From: Sphingomonas abaci
Lineage (GTDB): Bacteria > Pseudomonadota > Alphaproteobacteria > Sphingomonadales > Sphingomonadaceae
DNA length: 64,000 bases
NCBI RefSeq assembly: GCF_014199625.1
Contig: NZ_JACHNY010000003.1
Span: forward strand, 310,001-374,000
Reading direction: 5' to 3'
Both the position numbers and the translations under genes were made by a program. Shown here piece after piece: positions 41,627 through 55,267 of this stretch (its first letter is position 1; every line of letters starts with the position of its first letter). The notes beneath the pieces are model-generated. The model did no database searches and was not told the origin of the DNA. It saw only the letters and a program-made list of their open reading frames with translations.

Positions 41627-42903
41627 GCCATATCCCCGGAGTCGAGGTCGCCCCGGCGACCACCACGGTCGATCCCTATGTCGACGAGCTGTTGGGCGTT
41701 CAGTCGCCCGCGCATCCGACCGAGGGCGACGTCACGATCCAGAACTACACGATCAACTTCGGTCCGCAGCATCCGGCCGCGCACGGTGTGCTGCGGCTGG
41801 TGCTGGAGCTGGACGGCGAGATCATCGAGCGGGTCGACCCGCATGTCGGGCTGCTCCATCGCGGCACCGAGAAGCTGATCGAATATAAGACGTACGCTCA
41901 GGCGCTGCCCTATTTCGACCGCCTCGACTATTGCTCGCCCATGTGCATGGAGCACAGCTATGTGCTGGCGGTCGAGAAGCTGCTCGACATCGAGGTGCCG
42001 CTGCGCGCGCAATATCTGCGCGTCTTCTTCGCCGAATTGACCCGTATCTCCAACCACATGCTGAACCTGGGTTCGCACGTGATGGACGTGGGCGCGATGA
42101 CGCCGAACCTCTGGCTGTTCGAGATTCGCGAGGACTGCCTCAACTTTTTCGAACGCGCGAGCGGCGCGCGGATGCACCATAATTACATGCGTCCCGGCGG
42201 CGTCCACCAGGACGTGCCGCTGAAGCTCCTGACCGACATCGCCGACTGGCTCGACACGCGTCTGCCGCGGCTGTTCGAGGATGCGATCAGTCTGGTCGCC
42301 GACAATCGTATCTTCAAGCAGCGCAACGTCGACATCGCCACGGTCAGCCGCGACGATGCGATCGCCTGGGGTTTTTCCGGCCCGATGATCCGGGCGGCGG
42401 GCATCCCCTGGGATCTTCGCAAGCAGCAGCCCTATGACGTCTATGCGCGCATGGACTTCGAGGTGCCGGTTGGGACGCGCGGCGACTGCTACGACCGGTT
42501 CATGGTGCGCGTGGAGGAGGTCCGCCAGTCGGCGCGGATCATGAAGCAGTGCCTGGCGGAGATGCCGGAAGGGCCGATCGCCTCGGACGACCGCAAGGTG
42601 GTGCCGCCGAAACGGTCGGAGATGAAGCGTTCGATGGAGGCGCTGATCCACCATTTCAAGCTCTACACCGAGGGCTATCACGTGCCGGCCGGCGAGGTCT
42701 ATGTCGCCACCGAGAGCCCGAAGGGCGAGTTCGGCGTATTCTTGGTGTCGGACGGCACCAACAAGCCCTATCGCTGCAAGATCCGGCCGACCGCCTTCTC
42801 GCACCTGCAGGCAGCGGACTTCATGAGCCGCGGGCACATGCTGGCGGACACGACCGCAATCCTGGGCGCGATGGACATCGTTTTTGGTGAGTGTGACCGA
42901 TAA
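41623..42903 (+). CDS. nuoD: NADH-quinone oxidoreductase subunit D
   Basis: NuoD forms the quinone pocket together with NuoB. The 426 residues include [15 protein letters not shown], the [14 protein letters not shown] block, [22 protein letters not shown], and the C-terminal DIVFGECDR. The start is GTG at 41623, overlapping the nuoC stop as GTGA. The stop overlaps nuoE as TAATG. Confidence 0.96.
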   Translation: MSHIPGVEVAPATTTVDPYVDELLGVQSPAHPTEGDVTIQNYTINFGPQHPAAHGVLRLVLELDGEIIERVDPHVGLLHRGTEKLIEYKTYAQALPYFDRLDYCSPMCMEHSYVLAVEKLLDIEVPLRAQYLRVFFAELTRISNHMLNLGSHVMDVGAMTPNLWLFEIREDCLNFFERASGARMHHNYMRPGGVHQDVPLKLLTDIADWLDTRLPRLFEDAISLVADNRIFKQRNVDIATVSRDDAIAWGFSGPMIRAAGIPWDLRKQQPYDVYARMDFEVPVGTRGDCYDRFMVRVEEVRQSARIMKQCLAEMPEGPIASDDRKVVPPKRSEMKRSMEALIHHFKLYTEGYHVPAGEVYVATESPKGEFGVFLVSDGTNKPYRCKIRPTAFSHLQAADFMSRGHMLADTTAILGAMDIVFGECDR

Positions 42904-43610
42904 TGGCTGACGCCGTTCATATCCCCGACGAAGCCGAGGTCCGCGCGCGCTGGGGCGCGTTCGCCTGGACCGAAGAGAATGCGCGCAAGGCGCAGGAGGT
43001 GCTGGCGCGCTATCCAGCGGGGCGCGAGCAGTCGGGTTCAATCCCGCTGCTCGACCTGGCGCAGCGCCAGGTGGGCGCGGAGACGCAGACCCAAGGGTGG
43101 CTGCCGGTTCCGGTGATCGAATATGTCGCGCGCTACATCGGCGTGCCGTACATGCGCGTGTATGAGGTCGCGACCTTCTACACCATGTTCAACCTGGCGC
43201 CGGTGGGCCGCTATCACGTCCAGGTCTGCGGTACGACGCCGTGCATGCTGGCGGGTAGCGACGACGTGTTTGCCGCCTGCAAGAACAAGGGCCTGATCAA
43301 GGGCAAGACCACGCCCGACGGCCTGTTCACGCTGACCGAGGTCGAGTGCATGGGCAATTGCTCGTCAGCGCCGATGGTCCAGGTCAACGACGACAATTAC
43401 GAAGATCTCAATTACGATCGCACCACCGCGATCCTCGAGGCGCTGGCGCGGGGCGAGACGCCGAAGCCGGGCACGCAGCAACCCGGCCGCCACACCGTCG
43501 AGCCGGTGGGTGGTCCGACCTCGCTGACCGCGATGGTCACCGAGAACCACGACTATCGCGGCGAATGGAACGTCGCGGGGCAGGGGGAACAGCGCGAGGT
43601 GGAGGTATGA
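42903..43610 (+). CDS. nuoE: NADH-quinone oxidoreductase subunit E
   Basis: NuoE holds the 2Fe-2S cluster N1a. The 235-residue protein has the thioredoxin-like domain with VCGTTPCML and [10 protein letters not shown] supplying the four cysteines, after an N-terminal helical region with [16 protein letters not shown]. The last 65 residues are a poorly conserved extension. The ATG overlaps the nuoD stop by one base. Confidence 0.95.
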   Translation: MADAVHIPDEAEVRARWGAFAWTEENARKAQEVLARYPAGREQSGSIPLLDLAQRQVGAETQTQGWLPVPVIEYVARYIGVPYMRVYEVATFYTMFNLAPVGRYHVQVCGTTPCMLAGSDDVFAACKNKGLIKGKTTPDGLFTLTEVECMGNCSSAPMVQVNDDNYEDLNYDRTTAILEALARGETPKPGTQQPGRHTVEPVGGPTSLTAMVTENHDYRGEWNVAGQGEQREVEV

Positions 43611-44911
43611 GCCTGCAGGACAAGGACCGCATCTTCACCAACCTCTACGGCTATCAGTCGTGGCGGCTGGACGCGGCGCGCGCGCGCGGCGACTGGGACA
43701 ACACCAAGGCGCTGCTCGAACTCGGCAACGACAAGATCATCGACGTGGTCAAGGCCAGCGGCCTGCGCGGGCGGGGCGGCGCCGGCTTTCCGACCGGCAC
43801 CAAATGGTCGTTCATGCCCAAGGAGCCGCGCCCCGATCGGCCGAACTTCCTGGTCATCAACGCCGACGAGTCCGAGCCGGGCTCGTGCAAGGACCGCGAG
43901 ATCATCCGCCACGATCCGCACAAGCTGATCGAGGGCGCGTTGGTCGCGGGCTTCGCGATGCGCGCGCGGGCGGCCTATATCTATATCCGCGGCGAATATA
44001 TCCGCGAGGCGGAGACGCTGTTCGCGGCGGTGGCCGAGGCCTATGCCGCCGGGCTGGTCGGCAAGAACGCCTGCGGGTCTGGCTATGATTTCGACGTCTT
44101 CGTCCATCGCGGCGCCGGCGCCTATATCTGCGGCGAAGAGACCGCGATGCTCGAAAGCCTGGAGGGCAAGAAGGGGCAGCCGCGCCTCAAGCCGCCCTTC
44201 CCGGCCGGGGCGGGTCTCTATGGCTGTCCGACCACGGTCAACAACGTCGAATCGATCGCGGTCGCGCCGACCATCCTGCGGCGCGGGGCCGAATGGTTCG
44301 CCAGCTTCGGCGCGGAGAACAACCGCGGCACCAAGCTGTTCCAGATCAGTGGCCATGTGAACACGCCCTGCGTGGTCGAGGAGGCGATGTCGATCAGCTT
44401 CCGCGAGCTGATCGAGCGGCATTGCGGCGGCATTCGCGGCGGCTGGGACAATCTGCTTGCGGTGATCCCGGGCGGGTCGTCGGTGCCGCTGGTGCCCGCC
44501 GCGCAGATCATGGACTGTGCGATGGACTTCGACGGCCTGAAGGCGGTCGGGTCGGGTCTGGGCACCGCCGCGATCATCGTCATGGACAAGTCGACCGACG
44601 TGGTCCGCGCGATCAGCCGCCTGTCCTATTTCTACAAGCATGAGAGCTGCGGCCAGTGCACCCCGTGCCGTGAGGGCACTGGCTGGATGTGGCGCGTGAT
44701 GGAGCGGCTGCGCACCGGCGACGCCGAGGTGTCGGACATCGACATGCTCCAGCAGGTGACCAAGCAGGTCGAAGGCCATTCGATCTGCGCGCTGGGCGAT
44801 GCCGCCGCCTGGCCGATCCAGGGTCTCATCCGCCATTTCCGGCCCGAGCTGGAACGCCGCATCCATGAGCGCGGCGGTTCGCTCGCGCCGATGCAGGAAG
44901 CTGCCGAATAA
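43607..44911 (+). CDS. nuoF: NADH-quinone oxidoreductase subunit F
   Basis: NuoF binds NADH and FMN and carries the N3 cluster. The 434 residues show [17 protein letters not shown] for NADH, the FMN site around [20 protein letters not shown], in part, and the cluster ligands [17 protein letters not shown] is directly before the ATG, which overlaps the nuoE stop (ATGA). Confidence 0.97.
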   Translation: MSLQDKDRIFTNLYGYQSWRLDAARARGDWDNTKALLELGNDKIIDVVKASGLRGRGGAGFPTGTKWSFMPKEPRPDRPNFLVINADESEPGSCKDREIIRHDPHKLIEGALVAGFAMRARAAYIYIRGEYIREAETLFAAVAEAYAAGLVGKNACGSGYDFDVFVHRGAGAYICGEETAMLESLEGKKGQPRLKPPFPAGAGLYGCPTTVNNVESIAVAPTILRRGAEWFASFGAENNRGTKLFQISGHVNTPCVVEEAMSISFRELIERHCGGIRGGWDNLLAVIPGGSSVPLVPAAQIMDCAMDFDGLKAVGSGLGTAAIIVMDKSTDVVRAISRLSYFYKHESCGQCTPCREGTGWMWRVMERLRTGDAEVSDIDMLQQVTKQVEGHSICALGDAAAWPIQGLIRHFRPELERRIHERGGSLAPMQEAAE

Positions 44912-46905
44912 TGCCCAAGCTGAAAGTAGACGGGATCGAGGTCGAGGTGCCGCAGGGCGCCACGGTGCTCCAGGCGTGCGAAGCGGCGGGGAAGGAAATC
45001 CCCCGCTTCTGCTATCACGAGCGGCTGTCGATCGCCGGCAATTGCCGCATGTGCCTGGTCGAAGTGAAGCCGGGGCCGCCCAAGCCTCAGGCGTCCTGCG
45101 CGCTGCCGGCCGCCGAGAACCAGGAGGTCTTCACCACCACGCCGATGGTCAAGCATGCCCGCGAGGGCATCATGGAATTTCTGCTGATCAACCATCCGCT
45201 CGACTGCCCGATCTGCGATCAGGGCGGCGAGTGCGACCTGCAGGACCAGTCGGTCGCCTATGGCCGTGGCCAGTCGCGCTTCCAGGAGAACAAGCGCGCG
45301 GTCACCGAGAAATATATGGGTCCGATCGTCAAGACGATCATGACCCGCTGCATCCAGTGCACCCGCTGCATCCGCTTCGCCGAGGAAGTCGCGGGCGTGG
45401 AGGAGATCGGCGCGATCTATCGCGGCGAGAACATGCAGATCACCTCCTATCTCGAAGAGGCGGTGACCAGCGAACTGAGCGGCAACGTGGTCGATCTCTG
45501 CCCGGTCGGCGCGCTGACGTCCAAGCCGTACGCCTATGAGGCGCGGCCCTGGGAGCTGCGGCGGACGCTGACGATCGACGTGATGGACGCGGTCGGCACC
45601 AATATCCGTCTCGACAGCCGGGGCCGCCAGGTGCTGCGCTGCGTGCCGCGCATCAACGAGGACGTGAACGAGGAATGGGCGTCGGACAAGACGCGCCATG
45701 CGGTCGACGGCCTGGTCCGTCGCCGGCTCGACCGTCCCTTCGTGCGCCGCGACGGCAAGCTGACGCCGGCGACCTGGGACGAGGCGTTCGCGGCGATCGC
45801 GGCGGTCAATCATGGTGGCAGCATCGCAGCGGTGGCCGGCGATCTGGTCGATTGCGAGACGATGTACGCCGCCAAGGCGCTGCTCCGCTCGCTGGGCTCG
45901 AACCGGCTCGAAGGCCGCCAGACCGGCATGGCTTACGACACCGGGTCGCTGGCGGCGGTCAACTTCAACAGCACGATCGCCGGCGCCGAGGAGGCGGACG
46001 CGATCCTGCTGATCGGCACCAACCTGCGCTGGGAAGCGCCGCTGGTGAACACCCGCATCCGCAAGGCGATCAAGAAAGGGGCGAAGGTCTTCGCGATCGG
46101 TCCCGAGACCGACTTGACCTACAAGGTCGAGTGGCTGGGCCAAGACCTGTCGATCCTGGGCAATCTGCCCGAGGCGCTGGTCAAGACCTTCGTCGGGGCG
46201 AGCAAGCCGATGGTGATCGTCGGCGGCGCGGCGCTGAAGGGCGGCCACGGCGCGGCGCTGAAGCTGGTCGACACGCTGGGCCTCATCAAGGACGGCTGGA
46301 ACGGCTTCAACGTGCTGCACATGGCGGCGAGCCGGATGGGCGGGCTGATGCTCGGCTATGCGCAGAAGGGCGGAGTCGCCGACCTGCATGACGCCAAGCT
46401 CACCTTCTTCCTGGGCGCGGACGAAGTGGACTTCACGCCGTTCGGCGGCTTCAAGGTCTATGTCGGCCATCACGGCGATCGCGGCGCGGCCGCGGCCGAC
46501 GTGGTGCTGCCGGGCGCGACCTATGCCGAGAAGTCGGGCACCTGGGTCAATCTGGAAGGCCGGGTCCAGCGCGGCGAGCGCGCGGTGTTCGCACCCGGCG
46601 ACGCGCGAGAGGACTGGTCGATCTTCCGCGCCCTGTCCGACGTGATGGGCCAGCGCCTGCCGTTCGACAGCCTGGCGGGCCTGCGCGAGGAGATGTTCGG
46701 CGAAGTGCCGGCGCTCCGCCACGAGGGGCTGGTGACGTTCGACTGGCAGGTGCCGGCGCTCGACGCCACCGCCAGCGGTGCGATCGAGGGCTATCCGATC
46801 AAGGACTTCTATCTGACCAACGCGATCTGCCGGGCAAGCCCGACCATGCAGCGCTGCTCGGCCGAACTCGTCCACGGCGAGACCTTCGCGGAGGCGGCGG
46901 AATGA
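44911..46905 (+). CDS. nuoG: NADH-quinone oxidoreductase subunit G
   Basis: The largest hydrophilic subunit, 664 residues. It starts with a ferredoxin-like domain (C in [19 protein letters not shown]), then [18 protein letters not shown] and [11 protein letters not shown] for N4/N5-type clusters. It continues as a molybdopterin-oxidoreductase-like domain with [17 protein letters not shown] near residue 530. The length is short-form, typical of alphaproteobacteria. TAATG coupling with nuoF; ATGA with nuoH. Confidence 0.96.
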   Translation: MPKLKVDGIEVEVPQGATVLQACEAAGKEIPRFCYHERLSIAGNCRMCLVEVKPGPPKPQASCALPAAENQEVFTTTPMVKHAREGIMEFLLINHPLDCPICDQGGECDLQDQSVAYGRGQSRFQENKRAVTEKYMGPIVKTIMTRCIQCTRCIRFAEEVAGVEEIGAIYRGENMQITSYLEEAVTSELSGNVVDLCPVGALTSKPYAYEARPWELRRTLTIDVMDAVGTNIRLDSRGRQVLRCVPRINEDVNEEWASDKTRHAVDGLVRRRLDRPFVRRDGKLTPATWDEAFAAIAAVNHGGSIAAVAGDLVDCETMYAAKALLRSLGSNRLEGRQTGMAYDTGSLAAVNFNSTIAGAEEADAILLIGTNLRWEAPLVNTRIRKAIKKGAKVFAIGPETDLTYKVEWLGQDLSILGNLPEALVKTFVGASKPMVIVGGAALKGGHGAALKLVDTLGLIKDGWNGFNVLHMAASRMGGLMLGYAQKGGVADLHDAKLTFFLGADEVDFTPFGGFKVYVGHHGDRGAAAADVVLPGATYAEKSGTWVNLEGRVQRGERAVFAPGDAREDWSIFRALSDVMGQRLPFDSLAGLREEMFGEVPALRHEGLVTFDWQVPALDATASGAIEGYPIKDFYLTNAICRASPTMQRCSAELVHGETFAEAAE

Positions 46906-47948
46906 CCTCGTTCTTCGAAACCACCGTCGGCCTGCCCTATGGCTGGGCCTGGTTCGTGTCGACGATCGTCGGCATCCTGGTCATCGCGCTGCCGCTGATG
47001 CTGGCGGTGGCGATGATCATCTATGCTGACCGCAAGATCTGGGCGGCGATGGCGTTGCGGCGCGGCCCCAACGTCGTCGGTCCGCTCGGCCTGCTCCAGT
47101 CCTTTGCGGACGGCCTCAAGGTCTTCCTGCAGGAAACGATCATCCCGACGGCGGCCAATCGCGGCCTGTTCCTGCTCGCGCCGATCATCACCTTCACGGT
47201 CGCGCTGATCGTGTGGGCGGTGGTGCCGTTCGCGCCAGGCGTGGTGCTCGCCGACATCAATGTCGGCCTGCTCTACGTGCTCGCCGCCTCGTCGCTCGGC
47301 GTCTACGGCATCATCCTGTCGGGCTGGGCGTCCAACTCGAAATATCCCTTCTATTCGGCGCTGCGGGCGGCCGCGCAGATGGTCAGCTACGAAGTCGCGA
47401 TCGGCTTCATCCTGATCTCGATCGTGCTGTGGTCGGGCACCTTCAACCTGTCCGGCATCGTCGCCGCGCAGAAGGGGCTGTACGGCTTCATCAACGGCAA
47501 CGGCTTCAACCCGCTGCTCTTCCCGATGGCGGTGATGTTCCTGATCTCAGCGCTCGCCGAGACCCAGCGCGCGCCGTTCGACCTGACGGAAGCGGAGTCG
47601 GAGCTGGTCGCCGGCTACCAGACCGAATACAGCTCGATGAGCTTCGCGCTCTTCTGGCTCGGCGAATATGCCAACGTTATCCTGATGTGCGCGCTCAACG
47701 CGACGCTGTTCTGGGGAGGCTGGCTGCCGCCGATCGACTGGGCGCCGCTTTATATGGTGCCGGGGATCATCTGGCTTTTCGCCAAGATCCTGTTCTTCTT
47801 CTTCGTGTTCAGCTGGATCAAGGCGACGGTGCCTCGCTACCGGTACGACCAGCTGATGCGGCTGGGCTGGAAGGTGTTCCTGCCGGTGTCGCTGTTCTGG
47901 GTGTTCCTCGTGTCCGGCGTGCTCATGTGGCACCGGGTTGGGATTTGA
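46902..47948 (+). CDS. nuoH: NADH-quinone oxidoreductase subunit H
   Basis: NuoH joins the membrane and hydrophilic arms at the quinone channel. The 348-residue protein has eight or nine helices and the motifs [19 protein letters not shown], in part, [20 protein letters not shown], in part, and [12 protein letters not shown]. nuoI follows 2 bases after its stop. Confidence 0.96.
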   Translation: MTSFFETTVGLPYGWAWFVSTIVGILVIALPLMLAVAMIIYADRKIWAAMALRRGPNVVGPLGLLQSFADGLKVFLQETIIPTAANRGLFLLAPIITFTVALIVWAVVPFAPGVVLADINVGLLYVLAASSLGVYGIILSGWASNSKYPFYSALRAAAQMVSYEVAIGFILISIVLWSGTFNLSGIVAAQKGLYGFINGNGFNPLLFPMAVMFLISALAETQRAPFDLTEAESELVAGYQTEYSSMSFALFWLGEYANVILMCALNATLFWGGWLPPIDWAPLYMVPGIIWLFAKILFFFFVFSWIKATVPRYRYDQLMRLGWKVFLPVSLFWVFLVSGVLMWHRVGI

Positions 47949-47950
47949 CG

Positions 47951-48436
47951 ATGAGTGTCGCGCAATATGTCAAGGCGTTCACGCTTTGGGAATTCGTGAA
48001 GGCGCATGCCCTCACGCTGAGATATTTCTTCAAGCCCAAGGCGACGATCAACTATCCGTACGAACGCAATCCGGTGAGCCCGCGCTTCCGGGGCGAACAT
48101 GCGCTGCGTCGCTACCCCAACGGGGAAGAGCGCTGCATTGCGTGCAAGCTCTGCGAGGCGGTGTGTCCGGCCCAGGCGATCACGATCGAGGCCGAACCGC
48201 GCGACGACGGCAGCCGCCGCACGACGCGGTACGACATCGACATGACCAAGTGCATCTATTGCGGCCTCTGCCAGGAGGCCTGTCCGGTCGATGCCATCGT
48301 CGAGGGTCCGAACTACGAGTTCTCGACCGAGACGCGCGAGGAGCTGATCTACGACAAGGCCAAGCTGCTCGACAATGGTGACCGTTGGGAGCGCACGATC
48401 GCGGCGAACCTTGCCGCCGATGCGCCGTATCGTTAA
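47951..48436 (+). CDS. nuoI: NADH-quinone oxidoreductase subunit I
   Basis: NuoI carries clusters N6a and N6b. The 161 residues contain two full ferredoxin motifs, [12 protein letters not shown] and [12 protein letters not shown], after an N-terminal membrane-contact helix ([16 protein letters not shown]). The gap to nuoJ is 43 bases, the widest in the operon. Confidence 0.97.
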   Translation: MSVAQYVKAFTLWEFVKAHALTLRYFFKPKATINYPYERNPVSPRFRGEHALRRYPNGEERCIACKLCEAVCPAQAITIEAEPRDDGSRRTTRYDIDMTKCIYCGLCQEACPVDAIVEGPNYEFSTETREELIYDKAKLLDNGDRWERTIAANLAADAPYR

Positions 48437-48479
48437 TGCGCCCGCACCATCCATTCAGCGCGGGTAAGGGGGCCGTCGC

Positions 48480-49091
48480 GTGATCCAGGCCATTGCCTTT
48501 TACCTGTTCGCCGCCATCCTGGTGGTGTCCGCCGGCTTGACGATCTCGTCGCGCAACCCGGTGCACTCCGTCATGTGGCTCATCCTGGCGTTCTTCAACG
48601 CGGCCGGGCTCATGGTCCTGGTCGGCGCCGAGTTCATCGCGATGCTGCTCGTCATCGTCTATGTCGGCGCGGTCGCGGTGCTGTTCCTGTTCGTCGTCAT
48701 GATGATGGACATCGACTTTGCGCAGCTGAAGACCGACGTCGCCCGCTATGCGGCCATCGGCCTCGCGCTCGGCGCGGCGCTGGCGGCGGAGATCATGATC
48801 GCCGCCTTCGCCTGGAACGCCGGCCGCATCGACCTGACCCGGCGCGTCGCGCCGGTCGATCGTGCGCTGCCGAACATCGAGGCGCTCGGGCAGCTGCTCT
48901 ACACGCGCTATCTGTTCCTGTTCGAGGCGGCCGGTTTCGTCCTCCTCGTGGCGATGATCGGCGCGATCGTGCTGACCCATCGCGAGCGGGCGGGCACGCG
49001 CGCTCAGAATATCAGCCGCCAGGTCGCACGCCGCCCGCAGGATGCGACCCGCAACGTCAAGCCGGCCGTCGGCCAGGGGGTGGAGCTGTGA
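48480..49091 (+). CDS. nuoJ: NADH-quinone oxidoreductase subunit J
   Basis: NuoJ is a five-helix membrane subunit. The 203 residues include [19 protein letters not shown], in part, and the [21 protein letters not shown] pi-bulge helix, in part, followed by helices to about residue 165 and a charged tail. The start is GTG at 48480 with AAGGGGG upstream. The stop overlaps the nuoK GTG. Confidence 0.94.
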   Translation: MIQAIAFYLFAAILVVSAGLTISSRNPVHSVMWLILAFFNAAGLMVLVGAEFIAMLLVIVYVGAVAVLFLFVVMMMDIDFAQLKTDVARYAAIGLALGAALAAEIMIAAFAWNAGRIDLTRRVAPVDRALPNIEALGQLLYTRYLFLFEAAGFVLLVAMIGAIVLTHRERAGTRAQNISRQVARRPQDATRNVKPAVGQGVEL

Positions 49092-49393
49092 TCGGACTGA
49101 TCCATTATCTGGTCGTCTCGGCGATCCTGTTCACGCTGGGGTGCGCGGGCATCTTCCTCAACCGGAAGAACCTCATCGTCATCCTGATGGCGATCGAATT
49201 GATCCTGCTGTCGGTGAACATCAACCTTGTCGCCTTCTCGTCCTTCCTGGGCGACTTGGTGGGGCAGGTCTTCTCGATGTTCGTGCTGACCGTCGCCGCC
49301 GGCGAGGCGGCGATCGGGCTGGCCATTCTCGTGATCTACTATCGCGGCCGCGGCACCATCGCGACCGACGACGTCAACCGGATGAAGGGGTAA
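49088..49393 (+). CDS. nuoK: NADH-quinone oxidoreductase subunit K
   Basis: NuoK (MrpC-like) is a 101-residue, three-helix subunit with the two buried glutamates of the proton path in [11 protein letters not shown] and [13 protein letters not shown]. The start is GTG at 49088, overlapping nuoJ. nuoL starts 4 bases after the stop. Confidence 0.96.
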   Translation: MIGLIHYLVVSAILFTLGCAGIFLNRKNLIVILMAIELILLSVNINLVAFSSFLGDLVGQVFSMFVLTVAAGEAAIGLAILVIYYRGRGTIATDDVNRMKG

Positions 49394-49397
49394 ACGG

Positions 49398-51506
49398 TTG
49401 ATCCTCGCAATCGTCTTTCTGCCGCTCCTCGCCGCCGCGATCGCGGGGCTGGGGAACAAGGCCATCGGCGCGACGCCGGCGAAGCTGGTCACGACCGGCG
49501 CGCTGTTCGTCTCGTGCCTGCTGTCCTGGCCGATCTTCATCGGCTTTCTGGGCGGCCACACGCCCGCCACGGTGACGCCGGTGCTGGACTGGATCCATTC
49601 CGGCAGCCTGAACGTCGCCTGGGCGCTGCGCGTCGACACCATGACCGCAGTCATGCTGGTGGTCATCACCACGGTGTCGGCGCTGGTCCATCTCTATAGC
49701 TGGGGCTATATGAGCGAGGACCCGGACCAGCCACGCTTCTTCGCCTATCTGTGCCTCTTCACCTTCGCCATGCTGATGCTGGTGACGGCGGACAGCCTGA
49801 TCCAGATGTTCTTCGGCTGGGAAGGGGTGGGTCTCGCCTCGTACCTGCTGATCGGCTTCTGGTTCCGCAAGCCAAGCGCCAACGCGGCGGCGATCAAGGC
49901 GTTCGTGGTCAACCGCGTCGGCGACCTAGGCTTCATGCTCGGCATCTTCGGGACGTTCCTGGTGTTCAACACCGTGTCGATCCCGGCGATTCTGGCCGCC
50001 GCGCCTTCGATGGCCGGCTCGACCATCGGGTTCCTCGGCTTCCGCGCCGATACGATGACGGTGCTCTGCCTGCTGCTGTTCGTCGGCGCGATGGGCAAGT
50101 CGGCGCAGCTCGGCCTGCACACTTGGCTGCCCGACGCGATGGAAGGCCCGACTCCGGTGTCGGCGCTCATCCACGCCGCGACCATGGTCACCGCCGGCGT
50201 CTTCATGGTCTGCCGCCTGTCGCCGATGTTCGAGGTCGCGCCCGCCGCGCTCGAAGTCGTGCGCTGGGTCGGCGCGGCGACCTGCCTGTTCGCCGCGACC
50301 TGCGGCCTGGTGCAGACCGACATCAAGCGCGTCATCGCCTATTCGACCTGTTCGCAGCTCGGCTACATGTTCTTCGCCGCGGGCATCGGCGCCTATGGCG
50401 CGGCGATGTTCCACCTGTTCACCCACGCCTTCTTCAAGGCGCTGCTGTTCCTGGGGGCGGGCTCGGTGATCCACGCGATGCACCACGAGCAGGACATGCG
50501 CTACTATGGTGGCCTGCGGAAGGAGATTCCGCTGACCTTCTGGGGCATGATGATGGGCACGCTCGCCATCACCGGCGTCGGCCTGCCGTTCGTCGACATC
50601 GGTTTCGCCGGCTTCTATTCGAAGGACGCGATCATCGAGGCGGCCTGGGCCGCGGGGCAGCCGGGGACGTGGTTCGTCGGCGTGCTCGTGGCGCTCCTGA
50701 CCGCCTTCTACTCCTGGCGCCTCATGTTCCTGACCTTCTGGGGCAAGCCGCGCTGGGTCAATTCGGAGCATATCCAGCACGCGGTGCACGATGCGCATGG
50801 TCATGGTCATGACGACCATCACGCGCACGGCCATGATGCGCATCATGCCGACGAGACGCACCACAACCCGGCGCAGGCCGAGGATGCAGGCGACGCGCCG
50901 TCGCCGCACGGACCGCGCCAGCAGGACCTGCAGGTGGGCACCGGCGGCTATCATCCGCACGAAAGCCCGTTGCCCATGCTGGTCCCGCTGATCGTCCTGT
51001 CGATCGGCGCGATCGCGGCGGGCTTCGTGTTCGCGCCCTTCTTCATCGGGGCGGAGACCGGCGGGGCCTTCTGGCGCGGTGCATTGTTCTTCAACGAGCA
51101 TCTGATGCACGGCATCCACGGCGTGCCCGAGCCGATCAAGCTGGCCACCGCCATCGCCATGCTGCTCGGTCTGGGGACCGCATGGTACGCCTATATCGCC
51201 AACCCCCGCTTCCCGGCGGCGCTCAGCGACCAGTTCGGCGTGCTGTACCGGTTCCTGCTCAACAAATGGTATTTCGACGAGCTGTACCATCTGCTCTTCG
51301 TCCGTCCCGCCTTCGCGATCGGCCGCTTCCTGTGGCACCGCGGCGACGAGCAGACGATCAACCGGTTCGGGCCTGACGGTTCGGCCTGGGTCGTGCAGAT
51401 GGGCAGCCGCGCTGCCGGCAAGCTGCAATCAGGATATGTCTATTCCTATGCGTTCGTCATGCTGATCGGGCTCACCGCCGCGGTCACCTGGGTCATTGCG
51501 GGTTGA
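49398..51506 (+). CDS. nuoL: NADH-quinone oxidoreductase subunit L, with His-rich loop
   Basis: NuoL is the distal antiporter-like proton pump with the lateral helix. The 702 residues show [36 protein letters not shown], in part, and [10 protein letters not shown]. Residues 458-489 form a loop with 14 histidines in 32 positions, followed by an acidic/Pro stretch to about 525, well beyond the usual connector. The start is TTG at 49398, 7 bases after AAGGGG. Confidence 0.96.
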   Translation: MILAIVFLPLLAAAIAGLGNKAIGATPAKLVTTGALFVSCLLSWPIFIGFLGGHTPATVTPVLDWIHSGSLNVAWALRVDTMTAVMLVVITTVSALVHLYSWGYMSEDPDQPRFFAYLCLFTFAMLMLVTADSLIQMFFGWEGVGLASYLLIGFWFRKPSANAAAIKAFVVNRVGDLGFMLGIFGTFLVFNTVSIPAILAAAPSMAGSTIGFLGFRADTMTVLCLLLFVGAMGKSAQLGLHTWLPDAMEGPTPVSALIHAATMVTAGVFMVCRLSPMFEVAPAALEVVRWVGAATCLFAATCGLVQTDIKRVIAYSTCSQLGYMFFAAGIGAYGAAMFHLFTHAFFKALLFLGAGSVIHAMHHEQDMRYYGGLRKEIPLTFWGMMMGTLAITGVGLPFVDIGFAGFYSKDAIIEAAWAAGQPGTWFVGVLVALLTAFYSWRLMFLTFWGKPRWVNSEHIQHAVHDAHGHGHDDHHAHGHDAHHADETHHNPAQAEDAGDAPSPHGPRQQDLQVGTGGYHPHESPLPMLVPLIVLSIGAIAAGFVFAPFFIGAETGGAFWRGALFFNEHLMHGIHGVPEPIKLATAIAMLLGLGTAWYAYIANPRFPAALSDQFGVLYRFLLNKWYFDELYHLLFVRPAFAIGRFLWHRGDEQTINRFGPDGSAWVVQMGSRAAGKLQSGYVYSYAFVMLIGLTAAVTWVIAG

Positions 51507-51513
51507 TCGGGTG

Positions 51514-53069
51514 ATGGAGGGCCTTCCCATTCTGTCGCTGATGCTCGCGGTGCCGCTGGTCGCCGCCGTCATCTGTCTGTTCCTGTCCGCGGAGGGCGCG
51601 CGCCGGCTGGCGCTCGCCGCCACGCTGGTCGATTTCGTGCTGGGTATCCTGCTCTGGCTCAACTTCGACATCGGCGGCGCGCAGTGGCAGTTCGTCGAGG
51701 CGGGGCCGCGGCTCGGCTTCTTCAGCTGGAGCCTAGGCATCGACGGCTTCGCGCTGATGCTGATCATGCTCAGCGTGTTCCTGATGCCGATCTGCATCGG
51801 CGCGAGCTGGCGCTCGGTCACGAACCGCGTACCGGAATACATGGCGGCGTTCCTGCTGACCGAGGTGCTGATGATCGGCACCTTCGCCGCGCAGGACCTG
51901 TTCCTGTTCTACCTGTTCTTCGAAGCCGGCCTGATCCCGATGTACCTGATCATCGGCATTTGGGGCGGGGCGAACCGGATTTACGCGTCGTACAAGTTCT
52001 TCCTGTACACGCTGCTCGGCTCGCTGCTGATGCTGGTGGCGATGATCTACATGGCGCAGACCGCCGGTAGTTCGTTCATTCCCGACCTGCAGGCCTATGA
52101 CTTCCCGGTCCATGTGCAGACCTGGCTGTGGCTGGCCTTCTTCGCCTCCTTCGCGGTGAAGATGCCGATGTGGCCGGTGCATACCTGGCTGCCCGATGCG
52201 CACGTCCAGGCGCCGACCGCGGGCTCGGTGATCCTGGCGGGCGTCCTGCTGAAGCTGGGCGGCTATGGCTTCCTTCGCTTCTCGCTGCCGATGTTTCCGG
52301 AGGCGTCCGGTCAGTTGACCTGGCTGATCTTCGCGCTGTCGGCGGTGGCGGTGGTCTACACCTCGCTCGTCGCGCTTGTGCAGTCCGACATGAAGAAGCT
52401 GATCGCCTATTCGTCGGTCGCGCACATGGCGATCGTGACCATCGGCCTGTTCGCCTTCAACCAGCAGGGCATCGAGGGCGCGATGATCATGATGCTCAGC
52501 CATGGTCTCGTGTCTGGCGCGCTGTTCCTGTGCGTCGGCGTCATCTACGACCGGCTGCACACCCGCGAGATCGCGCGCTATGGCGGGCTCAGCATCAACA
52601 TGCCGAAATATGCGGTGCTGTTCCTGTTCTTCACCATGGCCTCGATCGGCCTGCCGGGGACCAGCGGCTTCGTCGCCGAGTTCCTGTCGCTGATGGGCAC
52701 CTATCAACGCTCGACCTGGTTCGCGCTGCTCTGCACGACCAGCATCATCCTGGGCGCGGCCTATATGCTCTATCTCTACCGGCGGATCGCCTATGGCGAG
52801 ATCAAGTCGGACGAGGTGCGTGGCATGTCGGACCTGTCGGGTCGCGAGATGTGGCTGATGGCCCCGATCGCCGCCGTCGTGCTGTGGATGGGCGTGTATC
52901 CGGAGAGCTTCCTCGCGCCGATGCGGAGCGATGTCGCCATCCTGATGCAGCGGGTCGATCGCGCCGCGCCGCCTAGCGACAGTCGCCCGACGCCGGGCAA
53001 CCCGGCCGCCGTCGCCGCCCTGAAGTCGCACGAAGCGCATGAAGAAGCCGCCCCGGGGGAGGCGCACTA

Positions 53070-53070
<1 letters not shown>
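51514..53070 (+). CDS. nuoM: NADH-quinone oxidoreductase subunit M
   Basis: NuoM is an antiporter-like pump of 14 helices. The 518-residue protein contains FLFYLFFEAGLIPMYLIIG, in part, the LPDAHVQAPTAGSVILAG block with its key residues, and SSVAHMAIVTIG. The last 35 residues are a His/Ala/Glu-rich tail. The ATG at 51514 lies 7 bases after the nuoL stop; a GTG one codon upstream is possible. Confidence 0.96.
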
Positions 53071-54529
<1,459 letters not shown>

Positions 54530-54533
<4 letters not shown>

Positions 54534-55258
54534 TCGACATCCGTACGGTCGCGGAGACCGGATCGACCAATGCCGATCTGCTTGGCCTCGCGGCGGGCGG
54601 ATCGGCCACGGCGGTACCAGATGGCGCCTGGCTTCGCGCCGAGCGCCAGACCGGCGGGCGCGGGCGGCAAGGCCGCCCCTGGCAGTCCCCGCCCGGCAAT
54701 CTCTACGCCAGCACCGTCCTGTATCTGCGTCCCGGCGATCCGCCCCCGGCGAGTCTGGCGCTGGTCGCGGCGGTGGCGCTGGACGAGTCCGTTCGCGTGT
54801 TCGCGACGGCCGCCGCGGGCGAGGGGCTGGCCCTCAAATGGCCGAACGACCTGTTGGCGGCGGGTGCCAAGCTGTCCGGCGTCCTGCTGGAACGCACCGG
54901 CGACGCCGTGGTGATCGGCTTCGGCGTCAACCTGGCCCATCATCCGGAACTACCGGATCGCCGCACCACCAGTCTCCGCGCGCTGGGCGCCGATGTGGAG
55001 CCGGGCGCCTTCCTCGAGGTGCTGGGCGAGGCGATGGCGCGATGGCGCGCGCTCTGGCGGGCAGGGGGGATCGACCCCGTCCGTCGCCGCTGGCTGGAGC
55101 GCGCGCATCCGATCGGCACCCCGCTCACCGCGCGCCTGCCCGATGGCAGTGCGGTCGAAGGTCTCTTCGATGGCCTCGATGCGCAGGGGGCCTTGCGGTT
55201 GCGCTTGGCGGGCGGCGAGCGGCGTGTCATCCACGCCGCCGATATCTTCCTGATCTGA
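54530..55258 (+). CDS. birA: Biotin-[acetyl-CoA-carboxylase] ligase
   Basis: BirA attaches biotin to the carboxylase carrier protein. The 242-residue form has only the catalytic domain: AETGSTNADLL, RQTGGRGRQGRPWQSP, LKWPNDLLAAGAKLSGVLLE, in part, and a C-terminal SH3-like region. There is no DNA-binding N-terminus, so it should not act as a repressor. No ATG, GTG or TTG occurs between the in-frame region inside nuoN and the conserved TGSTN block. The best start is CTG at 54530, overlapping the nuoN stop as CTGA. Confidence 0.88.
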
Positions 55259-55267
55259 GGGGCCGTC

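Noticed and set aside
44632..46875. A 747-codon open frame antisense to nuoF-nuoG
   Set aside because: It spans two conserved genes on the other strand and has shadow-type composition.
50790..50860. A short DNA tandem repeat or CRISPR-like pattern
   Set aside because: The periodicity comes from His/Asp/Ala codons of the nuoL loop, with no spacers.
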